A DNA stretch of 64,000 bases. Source: Bombiscardovia asteroides_K (GTDB lineage: Bacteria > Actinomycetota > Actinomycetes > Actinomycetales > Bifidobacteriaceae). The notes under the pieces were generated by a model. That model did not search any database and was not told where the DNA came from. It saw nothing but the letters and a program-made list of their open reading frames with translations. Of the stretch, positions 9,035 through 18,801 are shown piece by piece; the stretch's first letter is position 1; each line of letters starts with the position of its first letter. The translations under genes and the position numbers were made by a program. The stretch spans positions 868,001 through 932,000 of the forward strand of contig NZ_CP181447.1 in NCBI RefSeq assembly GCF_048001765.1. The letters are read 5' to 3'.

Positions 9035-11638
9035 ATGGTCCAAGAACATGCTGATTCCCCAACCGCCTCAACCGACCAGCCTCCATCCCTGGGCGACCTG
9101 GTCCCCGAGGCGGGAGGCCCGCGCAACCTGACCGAGGATCAGATCTACGACCGCTTCTTCTCCTGGGTGGCTTCCCGAGGCATTACACCCTGGCAGCATC
9201 AGGAGGAGGCCGTCCTCTCCCTGGTTTCAGGCGACCATGTGATTCTGTCGACACCGACCGGCTCGGGCAAGTCCATGGTGGCCCTGGCCATGCACTTCAT
9301 TGCCCTGTGCACTGGACGGCGCTCCTACTACACGGCCCCCATCAAGGCCCTGGTATCCGAGAAGTTCTTCGACCTGGTCTCGGTTCTGGGCCGCGACCGG
9401 GTGGGCATGATCACCGGCGACACCCACATCAACACGGATGCCCCGGTCATCTGCTGCACGGCCGAGATCCTGGCCAACCAGGCCTTGAGGGAGGGCAGGC
9501 ATGCCGACATCGGTTGCGTGGCCATGGATGAGTTCCACTATTACGGGGATCCGGATCGAGGTTGGGCCTGGCAGGTACCCCTGCTGACCCTGCCCGATGT
9601 GCAGTTCCTGCTCATGTCGGCCACCCTGGGCGACGTGGATCAAATCGCCCAGGACCTCGAACGCAAAACCGGGGTGGGGGTGGATATCGTGGCCGATGCC
9701 CCCCGACCGGTGCCACTGGATTATCGCTACGTGGACACCCCCTTGCCTAACACTGTGGAGTCATTGCTGGCCGATGGGGATTCGCCCGTCTACATCGTTC
9801 ATTTCTCCCAGGATGCCGCCCTGGAGACGGCCCAGGCCCTGTCCAGCACGGGGGTCTCCGACCGGGGGCAGCGGGACCGGATCAAGGAGGCCATGGCCGG
9901 CACACGCTTCACAACGGCCTTCGGCAGGATTCTGCAGCGGCTGCTGCGCACCGGGGTCGGGGTCCACCATGCGGGCATGCTGCCTCGATACCGGCGCTTG
10001 GTGGAGCAGTTGGCCCAGGATGGCCTTCTGCCGGTCATCTGTGGTACGGACACACTGGGAGTCGGCATCAACGTGCCCATCCACACCGTCCTGCTGACCG
10101 GACTGACCAAGTTCGACGGCTACAAGATGCGTCGTCTGCGGGCAAGGGAATTCCATCAGATTGCGGGCAGGGCCGGACGCATGGGCTTCGATACCAGTGG
10201 CCTGGTCGTGGCCGAGGCGCCTGAATACGAGATAGAGAACGCCAGGGCCGTGGCCAAGGCGGGCAATGATCCCAAGAAGCTCAAGCGGATCAAACGCAAG
10301 AAGCCCCAGGAGGGGTTCGTCACCTGGGGCAAGGGGACCTTCGACAAGCTGATTGAGGCTCGTCCCGAGACCCTGACGCCGCACCTGAAGATCACCCACG
10401 CCATGGTCCTCAACGAGGTCGACCAGGGCGGAGATGCCAGGAGGCGGGTGGAGGACCTGATCGAGGACTCACGCCAGACCCCACAACAAAAGGAGCATCT
10501 GCAGGACCGGGCCGACGAAATCTTCCAGACCCTGACCGACACCGGGGTCATCGAGACCGAAAGGAACCCGGACGGCGGCCTGGACTACTTCACGACCGTG
10601 GACCTGCCCGAGGACTTCGCCCTGGATCAGCCACTTTCCCCCTTCCTGCTGGCTGCCCTGGAGCTGCTGGATCCCGAGGATTCTGATTACGACATGGATC
10701 TGCTCTCCATGGTCGAGGCCACCCTGGAGGACCCCCGGCAGATACTCAAGGCCCAGCAGCGGCAGGCCCGCGACGCTGCCATCCAGCAGATGAAGGAGGA
10801 CGGCCTGGAGTACGAGGAACGGATGGAGCGACTCCAGGAGGTGACCTGGCACAAACCCCTGGAGGAGCTGCTGGGGGAGGCCTTCGACCGCTACCGTCGG
10901 GACGTTCCCTGGGCCAACGACTATGAGATCCATCCCAAGTCCGTGCTGCGGGACATGATCGAGACGGCCTCGGACTTCAACGGCTACATCGCCCGTTATG
11001 GAATATCCCGGTCGGAGGGGACGCTGCTGCGGTATCTATCCGATGCCTATCGGGCTCTAAGCCGGACGGTTCCCGAAGAGTTCATGGATGAGCGGCTGGA
11101 GGACATCCTAGCCTGGCTTGGTCTGATAGTCCGTTCGGTGGACTCCAGTCTGGTGGATGAGTGGGAGGCCGCAGGCAGGGCCGAAAATGGCGAGGTCGCA
11201 AGCGGTCTGGATGCCGCCCCGCCCAAGGTGGAAAACCAGGTGGTGGCGGACCGGCGGGGGCTGACCCTGCTGGTGCGCAACGCCATGTTCCAGCGGGTGG
11301 AGCTGGTGGCCGCTGACCGCCCGGAGGCCCTGGCCGACCTGGATGCGGACTGGGGCTATGGCCTGCGGGCCTGGAGCGACGCACTGGACGACCTCTACGA
11401 GGACCATGAGCAGATCCTGACCGATGCCCAGGCCAGGTCCTCGGACTTCCTCAGCCTGGATGACCGGGACGAGCGTCAGGGACACACCTGGCGGGTCCAA
11501 CAGATCTTCGACGATGTTGAGGGGGAGCGCGACTGGGGAATCGCTGGCATCGTGGACCTGGACGCCACTCAAGACAGCGGCCAGGTGGTCTTCAAGGAAT
11601 ACCGGGTGGGTCCCATCGAGGAACTGATGGACCTCTAG
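9035..11638 (+). CDS. DEAD/DEAH-box helicase with DUF3516 domain
   Basis: An 867-residue SF2 helicase typical of actinobacteria. Motif I TPTGSGKS (73-80), motif II DEFH (165-168, replacing DEAH), motif III SAT (195-197) and motif VI QIAGRAGRMG are visible. The C-terminal half corresponds to DUF3516. The role is probably RNA or DNA unwinding; the substrate is unknown. The start MVQEHADSP has only a weak upstream site (GGTGG); an in-frame start at 9005 would add 10 residues. It stands alone between two amino-acid transporters. Confidence 0.88.
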   Translation: MVQEHADSPTASTDQPPSLGDLVPEAGGPRNLTEDQIYDRFFSWVASRGITPWQHQEEAVLSLVSGDHVILSTPTGSGKSMVALAMHFIALCTGRRSYYTAPIKALVSEKFFDLVSVLGRDRVGMITGDTHINTDAPVICCTAEILANQALREGRHADIGCVAMDEFHYYGDPDRGWAWQVPLLTLPDVQFLLMSATLGDVDQIAQDLERKTGVGVDIVADAPRPVPLDYRYVDTPLPNTVESLLADGDSPVYIVHFSQDAALETAQALSSTGVSDRGQRDRIKEAMAGTRFTTAFGRILQRLLRTGVGVHHAGMLPRYRRLVEQLAQDGLLPVICGTDTLGVGINVPIHTVLLTGLTKFDGYKMRRLRAREFHQIAGRAGRMGFDTSGLVVAEAPEYEIENARAVAKAGNDPKKLKRIKRKKPQEGFVTWGKGTFDKLIEARPETLTPHLKITHAMVLNEVDQGGDARRRVEDLIEDSRQTPQQKEHLQDRADEIFQTLTDTGVIETERNPDGGLDYFTTVDLPEDFALDQPLSPFLLAALELLDPEDSDYDMDLLSMVEATLEDPRQILKAQQRQARDAAIQQMKEDGLEYEERMERLQEVTWHKPLEELLGEAFDRYRRDVPWANDYEIHPKSVLRDMIETASDFNGYIARYGISRSEGTLLRYLSDAYRALSRTVPEEFMDERLEDILAWLGLIVRSVDSSLVDEWEAAGRAENGEVASGLDAAPPKVENQVVADRRGLTLLVRNAMFQRVELVAADRPEALADLDADWGYGLRAWSDALDDLYEDHEQILTDAQARSSDFLSLDDRDERQGHTWRVQQIFDDVEGERDWGIAGIVDLDATQDSGQVVFKEYRVGPIEELMDL

Positions 11639-11648
11639 AACCGGGGCC

Positions 11649-12464
11649 TTACAGGACTTTGGAGAGGAATGACTGCAGCCGGGGGCTCTGCGGGTGACCG
11701 AAGATCTGCTCGGGAGTGCCCTCCTCTTCGATGATTCCGGCGTCGGTGAAGATCACTCTGGAGGAGACCTCCCGGGCGAAGGCCATCTCGTGGGTGACCA
11801 GGATCATGGTCATGCCGCCCTCTGCCAGGGAGCGGATGACCTGGAGCACATCGCCCACCATCTCCGGATCCAGGGCCGAGGTGGCTTCGTCGAAGAGCAT
11901 GATGTCCGGGTGCATGGCCAGTGCGCGGGCAATGGCCACACGTTGCTGCTGCCCGCCCGACAGATCCGTGGGTCGTGCGTCCGCCTTCTCTTGAAGTCCT
12001 ACCGTCTCCAGCAGGTCCAGGGCCTGCTGCCGGGCATCCTCCTTGGGCGTCTTGTGCAGCATATGGGGGGCCAGCATGATGTTGTCGGCCACGCTCATGT
12101 TGGGGAAGAGGTTGAAGTGCTGAAAGACCATGCCCACATGCTCGCGCAGTTTGTCGATGTTGGTTTTTGGATCTGAAATGTCGATTCCATAGACGCTGAT
12201 CGTGCCCGAAGTCGGCATCTCCAGGGCGTTGATGCAGCGCAGCAGGGTGGACTTGCCCGCTCCCGAGGGGCCGATGATGGAGATGACCTCGCCAGGCTTG
12301 ACCTCCATGTCGATCCCCTTGAGGACCTCGGTGTCGCCGTAGCGCTTGTGCAGGTCGCGGATGGATACTGCCGCCTGGGATTCTCCACGGTTGCGGCGAT
12401 TCTGGTTCTGACGGATGCGACGGGTCAGTCGTCCGGTGTCCATGTCCGGGTCCTCGAAGTTCAT
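11649..12464 (-). CDS. amino-acid ABC transporter, ATP-binding protein
   Basis: A 271-residue GlnQ-like ATPase with Walker A GPSGAGKST (65-73), signature LSGGQQQR (168-175) and Walker B IMLFDEA (188-194, DEA instead of DEP). An Arg/Asn-rich 30-residue N-terminal extension precedes the domain. AGGAGG lies 8 nt before the ATG. Its start overlaps the stop of the fused binding protein-permease gene by 4 bp, so the two are translationally coupled and form a complete importer. The polar amino-acid substrate is inferred. Confidence 0.9.
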   Translation of the reverse strand: MNFEDPDMDTGRLTRRIRQNQNRRNRGESQAAVSIRDLHKRYGDTEVLKGIDMEVKPGEVISIIGPSGAGKSTLLRCINALEMPTSGTISVYGIDISDPKTNIDKLREHVGMVFQHFNLFPNMSVADNIMLAPHMLHKTPKEDARQQALDLLETVGLQEKADARPTDLSGGQQQRVAIARALAMHPDIMLFDEATSALDPEMVGDVLQVIRSLAEGGMTMILVTHEMAFAREVSSRVIFTDAGIIEEEGTPEQIFGHPQSPRLQSFLSKVL

Positions 12465-13975
12465 CGATGCAGCCTCCTATCGAGCATATTGGCCATCCAG
12501 GTCAGGGCGCTGATGGCGACGAAGTAGATGACGCCCACCATGAAGAGGGTTTCGGTCACGCGGAAGTTGGCCGCGTAGATTTGCTGGGCCTGGTAGAGCA
12601 GTTCGCCGAAGCCGATGGCCAGCAGCAGGGAGGAGTCCTTGAGCATGATGACCAGCTGGTTGATGATGGAGGGCGTGGCGATTCTGACGGCCTGAGGCAG
12701 GATGACCCGGCGCAGGGCCATGCGACGTGTCAGGCCCAGACTGCGTGCACCTTCCATCTGCCCGACGTCAACCGAATCGATGGCCCCGCGCACGATCTCG
12801 ACCAGGTAGGCTCCGGAGTTCAGGGACAGGGTCAGCGCGCCGGCCAGCCAGATGCTGATGCGGTGGCCGATCAGCTGGGGGACGCCCAGGTAGAAGAAGA
12901 AGGCCCAGACCAGGACGGGTGTGCCCCTGAAGACCGCTACGTAGATCCGGGCAATCCAGGACAGGATTCGGTTGGGGCTGATTCTCCACAGTCCCAGGAT
13001 GATGCCGATGGCCAGGGCGATGACGAATGATATGGCCGTGATAGCCAGGGTGTTGCGCAGGCCCAGCATCAGGGAGGGGAAGGCCTGGCGGACCAGTTCG
13101 AAGAATCCTGGCCGGGAGGCGGAGGCCTTTTTGTCGGAATTGCTGCTGCCAATGTAGGTATCGACCAGCTTTTTATAGCTGCCGTCGGCCTTCATCTTGG
13201 CCAGACCCTCGTTGAAGGCGGCCACAAACTCCTTGTTCTCGCCCTTGCGGACGGCTGCCCCGTAGGAGGCGCCAGGCTCCTTCTTGGTCACGGTCTTCAG
13301 CCCGTTGCCCTGGGCGATGCCGTAGGCCAGGACCGGATAGTCGTCAATGACTGCTTGTGCATTGCCGGACTTGACCATCTCGTACATGGTGGAGGACTGG
13401 TCCACCGCCTTGACGCTAAATCCGTACTGGTCTGCCCGCTGCCTGGCGAAGGCCTCGCCCTCGCTGCCGGTCTTGACGGCCACCACGCTGCCCCGCAAAT
13501 CCTTGTAGCTGTGGATCTGGTCGTTGTCCTGGGCGATGGCCATCTGCACGCCGGAGTCGAAATAGGGGTCGGTGAAGTCGTAGACCTGCTTGCGCTGGTC
13601 GGTGATGGTCATACCGGCTATGACCACGTCGGCCTGCTGGGAGTTCAAGGCCTGCAGGGCGGCGTTGAAGCCCAGGGACTGGATCTGCACTGAGAAGCCC
13701 TCGATGTCGGCGATCTTGCGGATCAGATCCATGTCGATGCCGACCAGGTTCCCGGAGGAGTCCCTGAATTCGAAGGGGGCAAAGGTGGTGTCGGTGGCGA
13801 CGCGGAAGGTGCGTCCGTGGGCCGCCTGCGCGGCGGGGGAGTCCTGGGCCGCCTGCGCCGGCGTGGCCAGGGGGGCGACGATCAGGGCTGAGAGCCCCAG
13901 GACCAAGGCGAGCAGGCCCATGGCCCACCTGCCTGGACCCGATGTCCATCCCTGGCGAACATGCTTGGCGATCAC
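12461..13975 (-). CDS. amino-acid ABC transporter, fused substrate-binding protein and permease
   Basis: A single 504-residue chain. A signal peptide with likely cleavage after AQA (about 41-43) is followed by a family-3 solute-binding domain (about 55-277: FRVATDTTFAPFEFRD, GIDMDLIRKIADIEGF, DVVIAGMTITDQRKQ) and a HisM-type permease domain (about 290-504) with the EAA loop GQMEGARSLGLTRR. Such fusions are known in Gram-positive glutamine transporters (GlnP type). The start is GTG with AAGGAG 8 nt upstream. The tethered binding domain would act at the outer membrane face, with the ATPase encoded next. Glutamine or glutamate is the likely substrate. Confidence 0.88.
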   Translation of the reverse strand: MIAKHVRQGWTSGPGRWAMGLLALVLGLSALIVAPLATPAQAAQDSPAAQAAHGRTFRVATDTTFAPFEFRDSSGNLVGIDMDLIRKIADIEGFSVQIQSLGFNAALQALNSQQADVVIAGMTITDQRKQVYDFTDPYFDSGVQMAIAQDNDQIHSYKDLRGSVVAVKTGSEGEAFARQRADQYGFSVKAVDQSSTMYEMVKSGNAQAVIDDYPVLAYGIAQGNGLKTVTKKEPGASYGAAVRKGENKEFVAAFNEGLAKMKADGSYKKLVDTYIGSSNSDKKASASRPGFFELVRQAFPSLMLGLRNTLAITAISFVIALAIGIILGLWRISPNRILSWIARIYVAVFRGTPVLVWAFFFYLGVPQLIGHRISIWLAGALTLSLNSGAYLVEIVRGAIDSVDVGQMEGARSLGLTRRMALRRVILPQAVRIATPSIINQLVIMLKDSSLLLAIGFGELLYQAQQIYAANFRVTETLFMVGVIYFVAISALTWMANMLDRRLHR

Positions 13976-14219
13976 TGGCGATTCTCCTTATTGTTCCGAC
14001 TGTGCCGGTCCCGGTTTTCCATGGGCCTACCTGAAGATATTCAGGCGGATGACCAGTAAACTGTACACACACCGTGTTTCTGAGGCCCAACTACGCGCTG
14101 GGCGATACGGCCATATGGGTTCCCAGTCTAGCGCGTTCGTCTTTCTATTTGCGGCAGGCTCGGGCTTATGCTGGTGAGGGCAGGGAGCCATAGGGGCCCC
14201 GAGGAATGAGGTATTGCAG

Positions 14220-15614
14220 ATGGTTGATGATCTCTTCCAGGCGGCGGATCCCCCCGAGGAGCACACACTGCCTCTGGCGGTCAGGATGCGGCCCAGAAGC
14301 CTGGACGAGGTGGTCGGCCAGGACAAGGTCACGGCTCCCGGAACCCCCTTGGAGCGGCTGGCCCGGTCGGATCCGAACAACCGTCTGACGGCTCCCAGCT
14401 CGGTCATTCTTTTTGGTCCTCCCGGGGTGGGCAAGACCACCTTGGCCTATATCGTGGCCCGACAGTCAGGGCGGCATTTCGAGGAGCTTTCGGCCGTCAC
14501 CTCGGGGGTCAAGGAAGTGCGGCAGGTTCTGGCCCAGGCTCGGGAGCGGCTGGTCAGCCAGGGGCAGGAGACGGTCCTTTTTATCGATGAGGTCCACCGC
14601 TTTTCCAAGTCCCAGCAGGATGCCCTACTGCCCAGCGTGGAGAACCGGGATGTGACTTTTATCGCAGCCACCACGGAGAATCCCAGCTTTTCGGTCATTG
14701 CGCCCCTGCTTTCCCGCTCGGTGGTGGTCAAGCTGGAGGCCCTGGACGACCAGGACCTGGCCAAGCTGGTTCGCAGGGCCGTCAAGGACCAGCGTGGGCT
14801 CAAGGACCAGGTACGGCTGGATCCCCAGGCCCTGGACCAGATTGTGCGTTTTGCCGGGGGTGACGCCCGCCGCGCCCTGACCATTCTGGAGGCTGCGGCC
14901 GGGGCCGTCACCGAGGACGGGCCTCGTGCCAAGGGGGCGCGTCGACCTCTGATCAATGCCAAGGTGGTCTCCTCGGTCATGGACGTGGCCGCCGTCCGTT
15001 ACGACAAGAAAGGCGACGATCACTACGATGTGGCCTCGGCCTTCATCAAGTCCATGCGGGGTTCCGACGTGGATGCGGCCTTGCACTACCTGGCTCGGAT
15101 GATTCGGGCCGGCGAGGACCCGCGCTTCATCGCCCGACGGATCATGATTGCCTCAGCCGAGGAGGTGGGCATGGCCTCTCCCGAGGTGCTGGAGATCACG
15201 GTCGCGGCTGCCCAGGCCGTGGCTATGGTGGGAATGCCGGAGGCCCGGCTGATCCTGGCTGAGGCGGTCATCGCCGTGGCCACAGCGCCCAAGTCCAATG
15301 CCTCCTACCTGGCCATCAACCAGGCCCTGGAGGACGTGGATGCCGGGCATATCGGCCAGGTTCCCCTGCATCTGAGAAACGCCCCCACCAAGCTGATGAA
15401 GGCCTGGGGCAACCATGAAGGCTATCAGTATGCCCACGATGCGCCGGACGCAGTGGCACCCCAGCAGTACATGCCGGACGAACTGGTCGGACGACGCTAC
15501 TACCATCCCAACGATCGGGGCTATGAACGTAAGCTGGGCCCACGTCTGGAGGCCATCAGGGCCATCCTGGACAGGGCTGCCGGGGCGGAGGGAAACGCCG
15601 GGTCTGGGCAATGA
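14220..15614 (+). CDS. rarA: replication-associated recombination protein A (RarA/MgsA ATPase)
   Basis: A 464-residue AAA+ clamp-loader-like ATPase that acts at stalled replication forks. N-terminal LAVRMRPRSLDEVVGQ, Walker A GPPGVGKT (66-73), Walker B FIDEVHRF and the sensor region ATTENPSFSV are typical of the family. The C-terminal half carries the RarA tetramerization region (SFIKSMRGSD-like, ARRIMIASAEEVG). The ATG at 14220 follows GAGG by 8 nt; a TTG two codons earlier is less likely. It is divergent from the fused transporter gene, with a 244-bp spacer in which I see no other gene. Confidence 0.94.
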   Translation: MVDDLFQAADPPEEHTLPLAVRMRPRSLDEVVGQDKVTAPGTPLERLARSDPNNRLTAPSSVILFGPPGVGKTTLAYIVARQSGRHFEELSAVTSGVKEVRQVLAQARERLVSQGQETVLFIDEVHRFSKSQQDALLPSVENRDVTFIAATTENPSFSVIAPLLSRSVVVKLEALDDQDLAKLVRRAVKDQRGLKDQVRLDPQALDQIVRFAGGDARRALTILEAAAGAVTEDGPRAKGARRPLINAKVVSSVMDVAAVRYDKKGDDHYDVASAFIKSMRGSDVDAALHYLARMIRAGEDPRFIARRIMIASAEEVGMASPEVLEITVAAAQAVAMVGMPEARLILAEAVIAVATAPKSNASYLAINQALEDVDAGHIGQVPLHLRNAPTKLMKAWGNHEGYQYAHDAPDAVAPQQYMPDELVGRRYYHPNDRGYERKLGPRLEAIRAILDRAAGAEGNAGSGQ

Positions 15615-15799
15615 CCGTCCAGCCTCCTATACTGGGCACCCAATAGACGTTGAGCAGCCACACAATGACCGAAACGCCGCAGGGTTCAGACCTTCCATAT
15701 TGACGGTCGCCATGCTCCCACAAGGAGCCTGTCGCTGTCGGCAGGTCTGGCATGGACGCATGGGGCATGCCTGCCTCATGCACGGGCGCGAGGGTGACG

Positions 15800-17197
15800 A
15801 TGTCGACAGCGGTCATTGACAATGCAGACATATCCGAACAAACGAAGGGCCTCGGCGTGGCCGAGGACGACCTGGCGGTCCGCGAGATTACCCGGCGAGT
15901 AGACAATGCTCGCGAATCGGCTACTTTTTACAAGATCGTGGCCTTGGTGGCCGCGGGAATGCTCATGGACAGCATCGATGTCTATGTGGGCAGCGCAGTA
16001 GCCAGTTCGGCCTTGAGCACCGGATGGTCCACGGTCGCCCAGAATTCCCTCTTCCTGTCGGCTGGATTCCTGGGGCTCCTGGTGGGCTCGCTGCTGGCCG
16101 GTTTCATCGGAGATCTGCGGGGGCGTAAGACGGCCTATCAGATCAACCTGCTGCTCTTCGGCGGCTTTACCCTGCTGGGCGCCTTGGCACCGAACATGGC
16201 CATTCTCTCGGTCTGCCGTCTGGGGGCCGGTCTGGGGCTGGGCGCCGAGATTGTCACTGGTTTTTCCATGGTCAACGAATTCGCTCCCATCAAGCACCGG
16301 GGCCGTTGGAGCGCCATCGTCTCGCTGGTGGCCAACACCGGAGTGCCCCTGGCCATGCTCCTGTGTGCTTGGATCATTCCGCGCTGGTCCTGGCGGCCGC
16401 TCTTCGTGGGCATTGGTCTGGCGGCGGCGCTGATTTGGTACCTGCGGCGTGACATCCCCGAGTCCCCCCGCTGGCTGGCCCTGCACGGGCGGATGGACGA
16501 GGCCGTCCAGGTGGTCCAGCTTTTGGAGGCCGATAATGGTCAGGGAAAGTCTGACTCTGGCTCTGGCAGTGGTGACGCCCTCGCCGGAAAGAATGAGGGC
16601 GTTAAGGCATCTGCCAAGGCATCGGGTAGCGTGGTTCGCGGCCTTATTGTGGCCACTGTGGCTGTCTCGGCCACCAACGTCTGCTCCTATGCCTTCACAT
16701 CCTGGGTGCCCACCATCCTGCTCAAGCGGGGCATAGATCTGAGCGGATCCCTGTGGATCAGCACGCTGATGATGCTGGGCGCCCCCCTGGGCTGCCTGAT
16801 CGGATCCCTGCTTCTGGACCGGATCGGCCGCAAGCGGATCATCGTCACGGCCTTCCTGCTGACGGCGGTCTTCGGTCTGCTCTACGCTGCGCAGACCAGC
16901 CAGGTTACGGCCATTCTGGTGGGCATCCTGCTTATGGCCAGCCTTTACGTCCTCATGTCTTCGGTGGTGGCCGTCTATGCGCCTGAGCTCTTCCCGACCA
17001 CGGTCCGCTTCCGCTGCGTGGGCATCGCCAATGCCGTAGCCAAGCTCTGCAACGTTCTCATGCCTGTGCTGATTGGGGCCATGCTCAGCCAGTGGGGGAG
17101 CACCTCAATCTTCGTCACCATCAGCCTGGTTGCTCTGGCCTCCATGCTGGTTGTGGGCCTGATGGGATGGGAGACTTCCGGCCGTTCGGTAGGCTGA
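15800..17197 (+). CDS. MFS transporter, sugar porter-like
   Basis: A 465-residue membrane protein with about 12 membrane segments. The inter-helix motif DLRGRKTAYQ after helix 2, PESPRWLALHGRMDEA after helix 6 and DRIGRKR in the second half are hallmarks of the sugar/organic-acid porter branch of the major facilitator superfamily. The central cytoplasmic loop carries a Ser/Gly-rich insert (about residues 242-275). Substrate is unknown. The start was chosen at ATG 15800 after GAGGGTGA, with short spacing. A -10-like TATACT lies upstream at about 15630. It is convergent with a MarR-type regulator, which might control it. Confidence 0.82.
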   Translation: MSTAVIDNADISEQTKGLGVAEDDLAVREITRRVDNARESATFYKIVALVAAGMLMDSIDVYVGSAVASSALSTGWSTVAQNSLFLSAGFLGLLVGSLLAGFIGDLRGRKTAYQINLLLFGGFTLLGALAPNMAILSVCRLGAGLGLGAEIVTGFSMVNEFAPIKHRGRWSAIVSLVANTGVPLAMLLCAWIIPRWSWRPLFVGIGLAAALIWYLRRDIPESPRWLALHGRMDEAVQVVQLLEADNGQGKSDSGSGSGDALAGKNEGVKASAKASGSVVRGLIVATVAVSATNVCSYAFTSWVPTILLKRGIDLSGSLWISTLMMLGAPLGCLIGSLLLDRIGRKRIIVTAFLLTAVFGLLYAAQTSQVTAILVGILLMASLYVLMSSVVAVYAPELFPTTVRFRCVGIANAVAKLCNVLMPVLIGAMLSQWGSTSIFVTISLVALASMLVVGLMGWETSGRSVG

Positions 17198-17233
17198 TGG
17201 GGGCTGACCCAGGGGCGTAAATAGCCTAAAATC

Positions 17234-17294
17234 AAAAGACCCGGCATGAGCCTGGTACCGTCGAGAGGCGGTCAAGGAATCGGCCAGGTCTTTT
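17234..17294. terminator. putative bidirectional terminator between the MFS gene and marR
   Basis: AAAAGACC (17234-17241) pairs with GGTCTTTT (17287-17294), and flanking GGC/GCC can add pairs. The A/T ends would give a T-run in either direction, as expected between convergent genes. The loop is long, so this is tentative. Confidence 0.4.
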
Positions 17295-17308
17295 CTCGAT
17301 GAGAGAGA

Positions 17309-17749
17309 TCAGAGCTGGTTGGCCAGCAACCGGTTGTATACGCAGCGCAGTTCACTCTCAAAGGTCTCGGGGTCGATATCGGGATTCTGCTTGAACAGGT
17401 CGATCCACCAGTTGTTGACCAATCTGATTCTCTTGCGCGCGATGTCTGCGCCTGACCTGGTCAGTGCGATGATATTGACCCGGTGATCGGCGGGGTTCTG
17501 TTCACGGCTGACCAGTCCCTGGGCCTTCAAAGCCTTGAGATCCCGGGCCAGCAGACTGGGGTCTACACACAGGTCCCGGGCTATCTGGCGCTGGCTGAGG
17601 CCTGGATGGTCATAGAGGTATACAATCAGATCACCCTGGGTGCCTCGTAAGGTGGTTTCGCCTGTGTACCGGCTGGCATCGTTGCGTGCATGCCGGTAGA
17701 TTCCGGCTATACAGCTGCTCAGGTTGTGGTAGTGGCTCTTCTTCAACAT
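17309..17749 (-). CDS. MarR-family transcriptional regulator
   Basis: A 146-residue protein with a central winged helix-turn-helix (LSQRQIARDLCVDPSLLARDLKALKAQGL) followed by the wing REQNPADHRVNIIALTRSG, as in MarR repressors. Such proteins are usually dimeric sensors of phenolic or redox ligands; the ligand here is unknown. It is convergent with the MFS gene and followed upstream by a 440-bp gene-free stretch. The start ATG has only a G-rich site (GGGGGC) upstream. Confidence 0.85.
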   Translation of the reverse strand: MLKKSHYHNLSSCIAGIYRHARNDASRYTGETTLRGTQGDLIVYLYDHPGLSQRQIARDLCVDPSLLARDLKALKAQGLVSREQNPADHRVNIIALTRSGADIARKRIRLVNNWWIDLFKQNPDIDPETFESELRCVYNRLLANQL

Positions 17750-18189
17750 CGCTGCTGCCCCCTAGCTGGTAAGGAAGATCAAAGAGTTCGGCGGGCATGA
17801 TTGACCGCATAGACCCCTTCGGCGCCGTTCCCCTTCCAGACCTGTTTCCGGCAACTCCCTAGCCTCGGCCTAGCACGGACGACGCATTTTCATCATATCA
17901 ATACCGTCGACACCATAGGTATCGTCCACGATCCAGACATGGGCCAGGCAAGCATGATTTCTCTGGTACCGATCCTGTTCGAAGCCATTCATCGTCGATT
18001 ATCCAAGGATTGTCTGCCTACTTCGGGCCTGTGCTTAGGCTGGTGGGCTAACAGGAATTGCCTTGTTGCTCTGCCAAGGAGGTCTGCATCTGGCAGGGCA
18101 GGGCCAGCCGAGGTCAGGGACTATCACCGTCATTGCTCCACGGTATGCTAAGATGTCCCCTTTCGCGACGAGATCTGGAAAGGATTGGC
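17750..18189. other. gene-free interval upstream of marR and of the HAD phosphatase
   Basis: 440 bp with no convincing reading frame. It contains an AT-richer patch around 17885-17935 that could hold the marR promoter, an imperfect hairpin CTCTGCCA (about 18069)/TGGCAGGG (about 18093), and a -10-like TATGCT near 18143 before the phosphatase gene. No known small RNA was recognised. Confidence 0.4.
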
Positions 18190-18768
18190 ATGCGGGTACT
18201 GGATTTCGACGGCACCATCTACGATGGCGAGAGCCTGCTTGACTTCTACCTGTTCACTGCCCGCAAGGATCCGCGGGTGTTGCACTACCTGCCGATTGCC
18301 CTCTTCTATGCAGTCCGCTACCGCCTGGGTCGGGTCACCCTGGAGCAGCTGGATTCGGCCATGCGTCGGGTGGGCTCGCGTTACCTGCGTCGGTTGACCT
18401 CGCGTCCCGGCTTTGACATGGACCGACTGGTCAGCCAGTTCTGGGATGCCAACATGCACAAGATCATGGATTGGTACACCCCCCAGGCCGACGATGTGGT
18501 GGTGACCGCCTCCTTCGATTTAGTGGCGGGGGAGGCCTGCCGACGGCTTGGCATCACCCGCTGCATCGGCTCCACCTTGGATTTGGAATCCCTGACCGTG
18601 GGCTACCTCAACTTTGGACCTGACAAGCCTCTGCATTTTCAGCGGATCCTGGGTCAGGAGACGGCCATCGACGCCTTCTACACCGATTCGGCCTTCGACC
18701 TGCCCATGATCGATCTTGCCCGGCGGGCCTACCTGGTCGAGCATGGCAAGGTTCGCCGCATCAAATAG
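18190..18768 (+). CDS. HAD-superfamily (IB, SerB-like) phosphatase
   Basis: A 192-residue haloacid dehalogenase-fold hydrolase. The nucleophile motif DFDGTIYDGE (Asp5, Asp7), the second motif TASFD and the fourth motif YTDSAFDLPMID are present; the last usually reads GDS rather than TDS. Subfamily IB enzymes dephosphorylate phosphoserine or similar small molecules or lipids; the substrate is not clear. Start chosen at the ATG after GGAAAGG. The frame is open further upstream, but without a start that has a ribosome-binding site. Monocistronic and convergent with the oxidoreductase gene. Confidence 0.8.
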   Translation: MRVLDFDGTIYDGESLLDFYLFTARKDPRVLHYLPIALFYAVRYRLGRVTLEQLDSAMRRVGSRYLRRLTSRPGFDMDRLVSQFWDANMHKIMDWYTPQADDVVVTASFDLVAGEACRRLGITRCIGSTLDLESLTVGYLNFGPDKPLHFQRILGQETAIDAFYTDSAFDLPMIDLARRAYLVEHGKVRRIK

Positions 18769-18801
18769 GCAGGCTGGTCACCACAGCTTTAATCAGTCAG
18801 T

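Noticed and set aside
12461..13975. Frameshift or assembly artefact joining a binding protein and a permease
   Set aside because: Both domains are complete, the linker is plausible, and GlnP-type fusions are an established architecture.
17750..18189. Small stable RNA in the marR-HAD interval
   Set aside because: Only an imperfect hairpin was seen, with no match to tmRNA, 6S, 4.5S or RNase P RNA patterns that I know.
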